A DNA stretch of 64,000 nucleotides from Morella rubra (Eukaryota > Streptophyta > Magnoliopsida > Fagales > Myricaceae), in the NCBI GenBank assembly GCA_003952965.2, contig CM025852.1, forward strand, positions 558,001 to 622,000. Reading direction: 5' to 3'. Every line of letters starts with the position of its first letter. Within the stretch, counting starts at the first letter, position 1. The position numbers were made by a program, and so were the translations under genes. Below, piece by piece: positions 43,590-57,200 of the stretch. Under the pieces are notes generated by a model, which did no database searches, had not been told where the DNA came from, and worked only from the letters and a program-made list of their open reading frames with translations.

Positions 43590-44075
43590 ATCAATTATTA
43601 TATCATTACTAAAACCTTCTTCAATTTTTTTTCAATGTAAACAACATGATAATCTGCAAGAAAGTCATCTTTTGTCTTATTTCGAAGTCTTATCTTCATA
43701 ATGTTCATCGTTGAAAAAGCTTGTTCAGTAGTTACTGTTAAAACTGAAATAGTTAAACTAGTCAAATCAATCTTTCAACAAAATAATAAACTTCTAATTT
43801 CTAAGTTTTTACCAATGCTTAACACGAATCATAAATAGTAGACAGATTTTATAATACTGGATGATAATGCACCTCATACTCGACGTGTTGCAACTGAAAT
43901 CTCAAAAGAATTTTTTCTTGCTCATTAAAAACTCAAAAAGATTACGTGTCAATGTCAAATGGTTGATAATTATTTATAGGATTCAAAGAATCACTAAGAA
44001 TAAAAACCTTCATTGTCTTTTCATTAAACCTGCTATTTAAGTCTTGCAATTGAGAACTGATAGTAGTAGTAGTAA
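43590..44075 (-). pseudogene. hAT transposase C-terminal remnant
   Basis: On minus, 44075-43900 reads SSQLQDLNSRFNEKTMKVF and SDSLNPINNYQPFDIDT. 43745-43600 reads TVTTEQAFSTMNIMKIRLRN, KTKDDFLADYHVVYIEK. These are the helical core end and the dimerisation region of plant hAT transposases of the TTF-type/ZMYM-like group. Stops interrupt it and no N-terminal half is visible. It is too short for the ORF length threshold used by most gene finders. Confidence 0.75.
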
Positions 44076-46380
44076 ATATGTGTATTTAATCATAATGCTC
44101 TACTGTGACTTGTTCTTGTGATAGAGTAATAATATTTTAATTACATAATAATAATTAAATATAATAATATTTAGAAAAAAAAATTTATATGCAAGGCAAA
44201 AAATTTATTGTACTCCAAACATTGAGTATGAATTTTATATGTATTTAGGATAAAATAGTAGAAGAGAGAGAGAGGAAAGATAGCTGATTGAGAGAAAATA
44301 GAGTAAATAGTGAGAGGCATGACCCGTGATACGTGGCACTACCGGCACAAATGACCCACAAGAACATGTGAACTCCATTAACCGTATTGCTACTGGCCGA
44401 ATAAGAACCACACATGTAGAACGACTTACATGCCCGACACGTAACAAGTATACTTTCACATGCACTTCTAATTGAATTGTCATCTGTAGGCCTGTGCAAA
44501 AACGACCGTGGTTGTTGCTTTTATCTCACCAACATCGGCATCAGGAACCGTGGAATCGGCTGTTACCGGTGATTTTACCGTCATCACTAATTAGTTATAA
44601 AAGGTCTGTTAATTTTTTTAAAACATGTAATTTAGATCTTTTAACTTTCTTAGTGATGTGAGGGTTATGATTTAAAAAAATAATTAAGAGTGTACAATAA
44701 ATTTTAAATGATCTCACAATTTAAATATTATTTAAGTCAAAGATATTTCATACAAAATAGAATTCTGGGAACTAATTTATAGGAGCATCTAAAAAAAATC
44801 TAGTGTGGTATATATCACTCTTTAGAGCATCTGTCATCGCACCTTCAAGGCACAGTAATCGATTTTGTTAGTGATGATATTTACAATAATTATTAAACAG
44901 TAATCGTTTAAACTGTGTAACCGTTAGGTCGAAAAAAAAATATTTTTTATTTTTTATTTTTTTTAATTATTTTAACTGCTTTCTTTGAATTTTTTGCACC
45001 ATTAAAACCATTTGATCATTTGTTGGTTTAATAGTATAAGTTTCTTTTATTATTTTAATAATATAAGTTTATTAGTTTATTATTTCAATTACAACATTTC
45101 AATAACTATTAACTATGCTGCAAATACAATATTTCAATGCTGCAAACTTAACACATTCATTTACAGACGGGCTTTCAGTTTTACAAGCGACAAAAATGAT
45201 ATTTAATCCATAGACAAAGAGTTATCAAACGGATTTAACCAAAAAAATAAAAAAAAACAAAGAGCTATCAAACGGCCAAACCCATCTCACAAGATTACCG
45301 TGAACATACAGTCAAACGACTCAAACCCATCTGACGCTATTTATTAGTTATAGTAACTTTATTAGTAACTTTACAGATCACACTATTCACACTGAACAAA
45401 TACAACGCCCAATGCTCAAAAAGACGAGAAAAAAACAAACTTCAACAAACCAAACGCCAAACGGTGAGGTCCAGACTCAGAGGATATACATTTCAGGCGG
45501 AGGCTTGCTGGAGACTCACGGCGAGTTTGCGACGGCGTGCTGGTGGCCCGACCGCGAGCTGGGCTGTGGACATTGCAGGGCTGTCTTTTAAGAAAAATGA
45601 GGTCTTAGCAAAAACATAAAAAGACGCATTTTATAATAAATTATAAATTAATATATTAAATATAAAATATAATAAATTTTAGTTAAAAATTATTCTTCTT
45701 ACTTTTTGAGATGCGAAATTAATTATTAAAATTTTGTATTCAAGATTTGTTAATAGATTATTTTCAATTAATAATATAGCTAATCTATTTAATCTTTCTT
45801 ACGTCCTAATAGATGTTAGACATGATTTTATTAGTTTTAATTTAAAAAAATAATAATAATAATAAACATAAGAATGAAATTAGGATATCAATTGATAAGT
45901 GAGTTATAAAGAATGAAGGGTAAGCATTAAGAGTAAAAAGATAAAGAAAGGTTGGGGAGGAGAATAGTGAAAATAGTAATAAAGTAATAATTAAGAAATT
46001 GCTAAAAGTGGAAGTTCTTTTTTTTTTTAGTTTTAAAATTAGAAGTCTGATAGTCTTTTTTGAATTTTAAAATTAAAAATTATCTTTTTTAAAATTTTGA
46101 ATTATGTTTTTATTTGTATTAAATGAGAATTTCAAAATGTTTCAGGATATTTTGAGACCTATTTTTTTTATTAAATTAAAATATTTAAATTGAAGAACTA
46201 TAATCTCTTACCTATTAAATAAAATAGAAAATTACTATTGTTGAAGTCTCGAGTAATCGCTTAAAGATGTTTGCATGGTCATTTGGGCCAGGACACTAGT
46301 GCGATCCATAGTCCACTCTAGCTGAAGGTTTCGCCCAATTTCTCTGCTCCTAAGATAAGTATATGACATTAATCTGAGAC
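44076..46380. other. AT-rich intergenic DNA
   Basis: No gene is supported. A pair of overlapping minus-strand ORFs of 82-84 codons (44235-44499) shows no domain. 45470-45590 is a small GC-richer island. 46278-46355 matches 37868-37945 as a short dispersed repeat. Confidence 0.55.
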
Positions 46381-47539
46381 TCGCCGTCAGTCGTCACCGC
46401 CTTGTATTTCTCGTTCCCTGTTTGGTTGGTTAGAAACTGCGAGAAATAAAAAACAGAAAGGAACCAGAAGTTCGAGTCTCGGATTTTTCTTCCTTTGTTC
46501 TCTTCTTTCCAGCGCTTTCCGATTCCGAGAGGGAAACCCACCTCTCCAATTGCGCGCAGTTCGAGTATCCGGCTATATTGGGGTCAATTAATTTTGCATC
46601 AATTTCCAGCTCTGCATAAGAATTCAGTTTTTTTTCCGGGGTTTTCTCGTCGGCGAAATTCAGTATGAGCAAAAGCTTTTGCTTCCTATTAGAATGTTAT
46701 TACCTTCGTTCGCTGTTTCTGGTTTTTGTTAGCTATCGTTTCGGTGATGTAATGCATTTTTGTTCAATAACGTGAATTCAAATTTTTTTTATTTTTTCAT
46801 TTATTATTGACTTTGAAAGTGGGTTTTTCTGAGCTTATGTATCTGCTAATTTGCCTTGTAGAATTGCCGTTAAGGGTTCTGATAGAATTTGATTTGGTTC
46901 TACAATGCGCGGACAATGCTTATCTCATATAGGAAAATGAAATTTCCTAGCTTTAACTAGGGAGGAAGACCCTTGGCTTAGTTTCAAGTTCTTTTGACTT
47001 TTCAATTTTAGGGACTTCAGAACTCCAATCAATAAAATCCGGTTTTGAGGTTTGATTGTGACAACTCCTTTAAAGCAAAACTTTGGGATTTAATTGGAAG
47101 CTTGATGAGATCAGTCATGCATAAGGGCACAGGTGTAGAACTTCTCCTGTCTGTATGACTCACTGGAAATTTCCTTCCATTTCTTTGACTGGCTTTATTT
47201 ATGTGATATATGACTTTCACACTTCTTATTGTGTTTTTTTTGTCATTGCACAAGCAATTTTGGAATATAGAATTGTGTGTGTTTGTTTTTTTGGCGTATA
47301 ACTTAAAGGAACAAAAGTCAGCTGCGTTTTGGATCATCTGATTATGGCTTGCCAATCTTAGGAATGCCAAAATTAAGGCTTGTCATCATCGATTTATTTC
47401 TTTTTCCAGATGTTGCTTTTGTCAGTGTGTACCCTTGATTTATTCTATAAATTCAACTACTATTTTGTCATGATATACATCTTGCTCTGATGCAAACAGC
47501 TATTTTTCAGATTGTTGCTCCACAAAAATTCAGTTGCCG
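46381..47539 (+). promoter_or_regulatory. Promoter and 5' untranslated region of the glycine-rich gene
   Basis: The pyrimidine-rich stretch 46380-46680 fits a plant 5' leader. An acceptor CTATTTTTCAG ends at 47510 and the leader exon 47511-47539 precedes the ATG, so a 5'-UTR intron is likely. Its donor is not certain. Confidence 0.45.
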
Positions 47540-50095
47540 ATGTTGACTGCAAACATTGTTGCCACCTTGCCTCAATTTCCACTAGGTATGTATGATGACA
47601 CCTTCCGTAGTTTAGAATAAAAATAGACAGATTTTGTATGCATTCTTTAGTTTCTGTATCTGCAAAATATAGTTTTTTTTCACCTAAGTGGATGCAATAA
47701 CTGACTGAAATATGAGTTAGATTGTGTGTGTAAACTACATGTGCACTATGTCCAAATGATGACCAAGGTTTGTATGTAGGTTCCATCACCTTGCATAACA
47801 ATCTTGTAGTTGCAGTTTGGTTTCATGACAACTTTTGTGGACTTGTGAAGATTTTTACACCTGCATGCACAAATGTAATCTTTGATTACAGAAAGCGGGA
47901 GTGAAATCAGATTTTTTTTTTTTTTTTTGTTTTTCAGAGTGAAGAGTACTACCATTGTATGGATGGCCTGGTTCCTCTATCTTGCAAATTTCTTTGTGTT
48001 TCGTCTGTAGGCTACTCGACTGCAAGCCAAAAAACAATTTGTCCTTAGGGTCACACTCTTGTGGAATTGTGTAAACATTTCCGGGAAACTTGTAGCTGCA
48101 CCATTCTTTGTTCCTCTTTAGCTTTGCTGCAGAGATTGCATGACAAATGTATATTTATATGAGAGGGCTAGGTTCATCCAAGTCTCAGGCAAATCTAATC
48201 AAGTTTCATCTGTAAGTGTTTTGCTTGATTAGGATCAATTAATGATGAAGAGGCACAGGAGAAAGGGGATGAGGGGGAGAGAGGATTTTTTTCTTTACTA
48301 GAGGTGTCTATTTTATTTTTGTTCATTTTGGTGCCTGTATCCACGGGATAATATTTCATTTCTTTTTCTCTTTTTTTTGAGAAAGATCTTCTCCTTTTCC
48401 TACTATTTCCGTAAGTGCATTCTTTGGAATTTTTTTTGTTTGTATACTTTAAGGGGACTTTTAGGTTTTGATTTTTTCACGGTGCTATTCAACTGTAATG
48501 TTTTGTCTGCAGTGAAAAGAGAGGGACAATGCAGGGGCCATCTGAAGATTAATGGGAAGATACAACCACTGACTATTGCCAGGCCTGGACCACTGGGGAT
48601 TTGTGTGCCTTTTTGTCCTATTGATGAAAGAAGACCTGTCGTGAACTCTACTCGGACACACTGTGCTCGTACTATATGTCATTCCACATTGGTAGGTTTG
48701 ATCACACATCTCCTTTTCATCTTTTACTTCTCTTGTATGTACTCTGATAGGTCTTACTCCTTTCATATCAACTATGCTCGGTCTATATAGACCTTGCTGA
48801 TTTCATATTTTTAGAATGTCAAAATGGGGAGTAGCAGAAATCACCTTCCATTCATGCTCACCTTTATCTCAAGATTCGCCATTTTCTAAATACAACAGCC
48901 ATAATATGTCGTGTTACATGAGATAGCCTCTTACAGCGCTTTGACAGCAAGCTCAAGCTTCGGACTTTGCAGGGATTGTTGTCTACATGAGTTTTTAAAT
49001 TTGTTCACACGTGAGAATTGTCATAAAATATGTTACGGATCAGCTGATCTAGAGATGTCTGCGGACACGTGGCTATCTTGTTGTTTTTTCTTTTGACAAA
49101 GCATATCCATAATATCCGCATTATGCTACTGTGTCTTCTTGTTGTTGTGGTCGTTGTCACCTCCCATGAGAAGCATAGAATAGCAGTTTGACAATCCTGA
49201 TATATCTGATCAAATGATAAATGAAGCTTCGATGATCCAACATGCGTAAACACATACATGGACATTTCTGTGTTATCTTTTTTTGTAGATTCTTGGAGAT
49301 GCATTTTGAAAAAGTGGGTTCTTTGGGCTTTTTCTATATTCTCTCTTTAAAAAGGCCCTTATATATGGTTTCTTGTGCAGAATGCTAGATGTGCTGCAGA
49401 GCAAACTCAAACTGTTACACGTGAGGCTCCAACAATTACTCACATTCCTGGTAATAGCTAATTTCAAGAAAGAATAAGCAGCTAAACTAAGTTTCTGTAG
49501 TTTGCAAGGCCCCAAGCTGCCGGTCTTTGGTCTTTAGATGGGTGTGAGTTGATAGGCCTTGTTGTTGTAGAAATACCTAGAATCAATGCGTATTACTTCT
49601 CAGTAGGAACCGCAACTTGGGTGAGCAATAATGCTTCTATTGACAGTGAAGCCTGGTTTTTAATTTTAGTCTCCTTGGCAACCTACATCTGCTTTTGGTC
49701 CATTAATCAGAGCTTTGCACTTTTGGTTTTGAGTTGTCCTCTTTAATGAGTGTATGCTGTAGGACAGTTACTTAAAATTTCACTTTGAGGTTATGCAATA
49801 GTAAATGCATGTGGAGTTTAAAATTTTTCTTTCTTCTCTGTTTGTTTTCTTTCTGGTTTTCTAAGATGTGTTGATTCGAATGGTGACTCAAATTTCAGGA
49901 AAGGAAAAGTCACCACAACTCGATGATGGTGGGTCAGGATTCCCACCCCGTGATGATGGCGGCGGTGGCGGCGGTGGCGGTGGTGGTGGAGGCAACTGGT
50001 CTGGGGGATTCTTCTTCTTCGGCTTTCTCGCTTTCTTAGGCTTCCTAAAGGATAAGGAAAGTGAGGGGCCTTATCGTAATGAGAGGAGAAGATGA
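47540..50095 (+). CDS. Small glycine-rich predicted chloroplast membrane protein
   Basis: Four coding exons, 47540-47585, 48513-48691, 49381-49450 and 49899-50095, join in phase with GT-AG borders and give 163 aa. The N-terminus MLTANIVATLPQFPLVKREG and the Ser/Thr/Arg-rich region after it fit a plastid transit sequence. The C-terminal part has an acidic stretch, twelve or more Gly in a row (about residues 114-125), then NWSGGFFFFGFLAFLGFLKD, a single hydrophobic span, and a charged tail. It resembles a short Arabidopsis protein described as located at the chloroplast inner envelope (AT1G42960, from memory). No biochemical role is known. 3' DNA to 51234 holds no further gene. Confidence 0.8.
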
Positions 50096-51234
50096 GAAAA
50101 AAGATTGGGAGTCATTTGTTTTGGGGAGTTCTTTTTGTGATATTTTTCTTTCAGTGAAACTTTCTCATATAAATGATAGACGGGCTTGAGTTTTACGTGC
50201 CCTTCTCTCGGATAGTGTATTCTTTTTTCCTTTTTTTTTCAGAATTTGAAAAGATTAGTTTAAATGGCTTATATGGACGTCAACATGGTGCTTCCCGCGT
50301 TATTGAGGTGTAAACGGTTTACTTCGCGAAGTCCTCTTATCTCACTATCACTGCTTTCTTGCAGGTCACCGAACAGATGTATATTGGCTTGAGTCTTCTC
50401 CAGATGGACTACTATTTCAGTCCTGTTGCATAAAAATTCCGGCTGATTTCCTCAGGATTTGTGGCATCTAAATTTTTTGCGAAACACGTAAGTCCCATAT
50501 TTATAAGCAAAAAGTAATGTCTCCCTTCACTTAAACCAATCAACAATTAATCCTCACCTCCTGTTTGTTTGATTTGACCGTTACTTCATGCATCATAGAA
50601 AAATAAAATAGACTTTCTAAGTTTTTATTTATATATCATATTTTATTTTCTAATATTTTTACAAATTTTATCTCGAGGCATTTCGGTTTTCTAAAATTCT
50701 TACTAATTTTATCTCGATAGGCATTTCAGTCAAATTTTCATGATAATGATTGTTTTTAAAATTTGAGGTGACTTGATGAAACTTGAGAGGAACTGAAATT
50801 ACCTATGGAACTTACGGGAACTGATTAATTTAATTTTCTCAACTGATCCAATACCAGAACCGAAAAAATGAAAGAAAAAAAAGGTATCTAGTCCAAAAGA
50901 TTATGAATGTGATGCATTTGATCATCTTGTCGCATTGGTATCTCGCCCCTCTGTACCAATGCCTACGGCTTTAGATGGCTACATCTGGGTACACTTCCCA
51001 CAGAGAGGAGAAAAAAAAGGAGCAATTTATCTCTTTTCTATCGCGTTTCTTCTCTTGGGCGCATTCAATTCAAAAGGACAACAGACGAGGCTGTATATTC
51101 ACTTCAACTGGTGAAGGCAAAAAATTGATTTCTAATCATACACCTTTTGAATATATACAAATGGAAAATTTACGACCAATGAAAAATAAAAGCCATTCGA
51201 ATTCTGACCTACAACCAAAATTTTTTATATAAAC

Positions 51235-54200
51235 TCATTTTGTTGGTCTAATCCACGTAGTATCCGAGGTATTAGAATTTCCGTAATAAACCTGCTTTGA
51301 GGACTCATCCCAATACGCCTGAAAATAAGGAAAGGGAAAGATTGGAGAAGATAATCAGAGACTGAAACAGATCATTGCACGTAGTCATTCAACCTAAAAA
51401 GATATTTCCATAACAGAAAGGAACTGGCCAAAAGACTCAGAAGAAAAGAAGGTAATAACATACCTGCCATCCTGATGGCAGATCTTTCGAGAGTCCTATT
51501 AAATCAGGCTGCTGGTTTCCATCAGTATGCACCTCTGGTGGAGTCTGCACAGCTTCCTTGGCTAATTGAGCTCTTCTGCGCTTTACCCGCTCACGCCTAA
51601 ATATAAAAGGCAAAACACAACAATTGGAAGTCAAAACAAAGAAAACTTGATTTCAAATTAGGCGGGCATGCATGTGTCTTTGTGTGCATAGAGAGTACAA
51701 ACTACAAAAACAGAAAAAGAGAAAAAATTTGATACGAAAAAGGGGAAAACAGATGAAGAAGAGTAATGAAATTCAATTTAACTAACAAAGTGATAATATT
51801 ATCCCGGATACTGCACATTGACCTCACAATTTTGCAAAATGAAAATCATTAAAATGGTTTGAGACCCCATACCAATCCCCACCCAGAGGCTGAAAATTAG
51901 CATTATCTTTGGCCTCTCCAGTGGCAATTTGCCGTGCACGCCATTCCTGCAATCAGAGGACCATGTAAAGAACAAGTAATAGCCACCATGACAGTAATTA
52001 GTCAATAGATATTCCATCTGCAGACCTCTATTTCCCTTTGTCGCTTCCTCTCTAATATCTCATAGGCATCTTCAGGTTCTTTCTCATCTTCTAGCAACTC
52101 CTCTTTTGCTGCCTTCCACTGACAAAATTAATTAATTAATGATTAAGGGCCCGGGGCTTCTGCATATGCTTTTTCTAATTTAGGGATCTTAGGAAGGTAG
52201 GGAGGAAAGGGGGGAGCACTCATGCTAAGGATGCAGATTCTTAAAATGAAGTGAAAAGGGAAAACGTACCTTATCCACCAAACTGGAAACTTTTTTATTA
52301 GATCTCAAGGATGGGGCAACTGCAGTGGTCCGCTTTTTACTACGTAAAACTGATAAACAGAAAAAAGAAATCTGAGTACTTCAATCGGTGATCTTGATCA
52401 GACAAACAGGTGTTTAGAACAGAGAGAGACAGGAATGGAGAGGGGAGAGGGAGAGGGAAAATGGATAGAACTGAGAAAAACTGAAATTGAGATAAATTGC
52501 TAATCATTCAGGCAGCCCATATGAGACAGTAACTCCAACATGGAAGGTCCCTATGCACTAAAAAACCTCTCCTTGAGTAATCATACTTTAAGATAATTCA
52601 GTTAATAGATTCTCGTCTCCTCAAATTTTTTGCATTTGAGCAGCTGAAACTTAACTCCTGAGAACCACCAAGTATCTGAGCAAAATACAGTTGATGGTTA
52701 TCACCCAGGACATCACATATCATTCCTTAGTAAGCTTACAAACTCTAAGTGAGATGAGCAAGTATTTAAAGCAGAATGACCACTAAGGAACCAAGGTACT
52801 CAAAAACTTACCCTTGGATTGAACCTTGGCTCCCACTGATGTAGCAGCAACAGTGGCAGCAGAAACAGAATCGGTTGGAGGCACAGGAAAACTCTCTTTT
52901 TCAGAAATCATTGCAGTAGTTCCAATAGTAGCTGAGGTAGAAGGAACCTCTATAGATGTCTTATCAGTCTCACCACCAACAGCCGAGACATTGATATCCA
53001 CATTTGGTAATGAATTACAACCCACTACCCCATAGGAGTTGACAGGTAGAATTTGTTCCAAAGGAAATGTTTCATAGCCAACAGGGGCTGACTCACTCTG
53101 AAATCCAGAGGATGTCAAAAGACTAACTACAGGTACAGGAGGTACTGTTCCATCTTGAAGCTCATAATAAGCTACAGGTGAACAGGGTGAACCATGACAG
53201 AAGCAGTGTCAGCAAATGTATTAGTAACTGCATCATAATAAGTTGATGCACCGGGCACAGAAACTTGAGATCCGTCAGCATGTCCATATAAATTACTGCC
53301 TGGGACATGAGTTACTGAATGCCCATTATATTGAAAACTGCAATTCGTATATGATAAATTGTATGGCTCAGAGTAAGAAAGAGGTTGGCCTATCTCCATG
53401 TAGAATGGGGGAGGAGGACATGAGGGTTCAGGTGGCTCATCAGGTGGGGGTGGAGGAATGAGCTCATTATCAGGAGGGGGTGGGGGAATCCATTCTTCAT
53501 CTGGAGGAGGTGGCACAGTAAACGCATCCTCTGACACCAAGGATGGGTAATCTGAATGTGAATTCAGGGGAATTGGATGATCTAGTGGAGCAACATCAGT
53601 GGGGTTCAATTCAACCACAGCATTTGTGTTGCCTGAAGAAGTTGCATCTTCAACTTCCATGTCAACATCCATGTCAACGTCCTCTGCAGCATTAAACACA
53701 TGCTGGTGATTTGATTCATCACCCAATTTAGTCCCATTGACTTGATCACCAGCTACAGCACCACTTCTTAATCCTGTATCACCAGATGAAGGAACATGTT
53801 CAGCATTTCCAAGAGGTGCTTTACTGCATGAATCTTTCTGGGTGATGACTGATGTGTCAACATGAGGAGCAACATCATAATTTTCAAAAGTAGAAAGAAC
53901 CGCTTTCGGTTCAGTTCCATCCGTTTCAGACTCAAGGCTCATGCTTTCCTCTAATTTGCCACTTCCACTGAAGGTAGAAACATGAGTTCCCTTGACTTCA
54001 TCCTTAAGTGCAGATTTAGTAATTCTGGAAATTTCATCACTAATTGCACTTTCCATCCGTTTAAGCTGCTTTTCAGAATATACCCAAAATGGAAGCAACG
54101 ATAAGCCATAGGGTGCAAGTGACTTCAAATCAGTAAGTCTGATTTCAACTTCCAAAATATACTTTGATAACCAATCATAACTGTGTATGTGTTCCTTGGA

Positions 54201-57200
54201 CCTGAAACATATACTTCAGTTATTAGAATAAAAAAGAAAAATATCAAGATCTGGGAATTCACAGACCTTCTATTCTTTATCATTTAGAGAGAATTTCTAG
54301 CTCTCAAATGATAAAAGTAAACACTAAGTGCAAATGAATGAAAAAATCAAAGCAGGGATGTGTTACCCTTCAAGTGACTTCAATCTCTCCAACAAACACT
54401 CAGTCTGTTTCACCAGATAAGAAGGATCAACCCCCGATTCATGTCCTTCAGAACCGGCTACTAATTCCCTTGGTTTCGCATCAGTGTTCCAAGTTGAATC
54501 TTTCCAAGCTTCACTGCCATCATTCATCTGGTATACATGCCCATAAACTTCTACACCATGAGGTATAAATTTGGCACCCATGGTCCCTCCTTCATATAGG
54601 TGTACAGCTGACGAATCACTCAATATTGCACCGGAAATGATGTTGGCGTCGCCTATACCTGTAGGAGCACACTCTGTCGTCTGAACATTAGTCAATCCAG
54701 TGGCCTGAGCTAGAACATCAGGTACTTCCCATGAAGTCTCCCCAGTTTCAGTATTCCAGTAATAACACTGGTTACTCTCCTCATGCATTACTATCTTCCA
54801 GCCAAAAGAAACATCGCCAGTGACTTGTACATCAGATGCTCCAGAGTCGGCATTTTGTTCTTTCATATCCATCTCCTGTTGTAAATCTCCTGATGGGATT
54901 GGATTACTTTCTATTCTATCACTGCCCTCCAGATTCTGAGAGATATCAGGGAGAATAGGCTCCTGCTCCACTTCCTGTTGTTTGGCCTTCTCGACAGAAG
55001 AGTTTTCACCAGTATTGACATCCAGATCATCACATTCTTCATCAAGTGATGGCTTAACCTGATTACAACAAGTACACACTTAGCGTCCAAGTAAACAAAA
55101 ATTTATGTGTAGGAACAGTTAAGTGAATAAACTTAGCGCACAGCTGTTCTTCCATTAAGAGATATTCACCTCAGTAATACAGACAGCCTTTTGCCTGCTC
55201 TGAAGCACATAAATTATCCATGACAAAGTGAAAGGACTGATAAGATTTAATCATGTTTAACTGTTAGATAAATCAAGTTACATCATAGCAAAACATTCTA
55301 TTGCCTGGAAACCAAAATTTCTAGGCATCATGTGGGCATTTCCTACAAAGATGCATCTGAAAACGAAGTGAACTAGAAAATGAGCAAAGCTTAATAAGCC
55401 AATGTGATAAAAGGAAAAGAAAAAAGAGCTCGCAAAAAGGCTAATCCCAGAGATATCATCATATGATCAAAGGTGGTAAACAGCCTACTAATTACCTCGT
55501 CATATGGGGAGGAACACTCCACTATGGTATTATTCAATTCCTTATTTGTCTCCTCATCCAGCTCCTCATCACTATATTGCCCCAGCAACAGTAAAGGATT
55601 CTGTGGTTGCTGACCTGCAGACAAAATACTAGAATGTCAAAGACTTCCAATATCATTAATTATCTACTTCCTATAAACAGTACATCTGAATATAAATAAC
55701 TGGATCCCAAGAATATTAAAGTGATTGCAAAAATATCAGGGGAAACAAAAAGTTGAGTAGGGATGGAAGAATTAAGATTCAACGTGAGCAGGTACAATCT
55801 ATTCTTCACAGCCACCTGTTGCACATTGGATAATACTGTCAGTGGGGCATAAAGCAAATAAAGCTAGAGACATACGAACCGATTAGAAAAAATTATCCGC
55901 CGCAACCTCCAAAATGCTTTGACGCAGCCAAAAAGGGAATAACGATAGGGATTCATTCACAATTTCACTGTGGCAAGGCCCGACCTGATCTGAGATGAAT
56001 GCTCCCAAGACCACAGCTACCCTACAGTCTGACAAAAATTTCTTGGGGGCAAACAACATAACAACTCTTGTACATATAGTTCCATATTTCCACCAAAACA
56101 ATGTTGAGCACTCAATTCCTTTCTACATAGTCCTTTTGAAGAAAACCGACGGAACCCACTTAGTTCGCACAGCCAATCTATTTTCAGCAATTAAGAGATA
56201 TTCACCTCAGTAATACAGACAGCCTTTTGCCTGCTCTGAAGCACATAAATTATCCATGACAAAGTGAAAGGACTGATAAGATTTAATCATGTTTAACTGT
56301 TAGATAAATCAAGTTACATCATAGCAAAACATTCTATTGCCTGGAAACCAAAATTTCTAGGCATCATGTGGGCATTTCCTACAAAGATGCATCTGAAAAC
56401 GAAGTGAACTAGAAAATGAGCAAAGCTTAATAAGCCAATGTGATAAAAGGAAAAGAAAAAAGAGCTCGCAAAAAGGCTAATCCCAGAGATATCATCATAT
56501 GATCAAAGGTGGTAAACAGCCTACTAATTACCTCGTCATATGGGGAGGAACACTCCACTATGGTATTATTCAATTCCTTATTTGTCTCCTCATCCAGCTC
56601 CTCATCACTATATTGCCCCAGCAACAGTAAAGGATTCTGTGGTTGCTGACCTGCAGACAAAATACTAGAATGTCAAAGACTTCCAATATCATTAATTATC
56701 TACTTCCTATAAACAGTACATCTGAATATAAATAACTGGATCCCAAGAATATTAAAGTGATTGCAAAAATATCAGGGGAAACAAAAAGTTGAGTAGGGAT
56801 GGAAGAATTAAGATTCAACGTGAGCAGGTACAATCTATTCTTCACAGCCACCTGTTGCACATTGGATAATACTGTCAGTGGGGCATAAAGCAAATAAAGC
56901 TAGAGACATACGAACCGATTAGAAAAAATTATCCGCCGCAACCTCCAAAATGCTTTGACGCAGCCAAAAAGGGAATAACGATAGGGATTCATTCACAATT
57001 TCACTGTGGCAAGGCCCGACCTGATCTGAGATGAATGCTCCCAAGACCACAGCTACCCTACAGTCTGACAAAAATTTCTTGGGGGCAAACAACATAACAA
57101 CTCTTGTACATATAGTTCCATATTTCCACCAAAACAATGTTGAGCACTCAATTCCTTTCTACATAGTCCTTTTGAAGAAAACCGACGGAACCCACCTGAA

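Noticed and set aside
44235-44499. Two overlapping minus-strand ORFs of 82-84 codons
   Set aside because: No domain, no neighbouring exon, AT-rich intergenic surroundings. Possibly old repeat DNA.
42716-44500. A complete hAT element from TAGGGGTGGACAAAC to TAGGCCTGTGCAAAAACG
   Set aside because: Both ends face the same way, so they are not an inverted pair, and no 8-bp target duplication was found.
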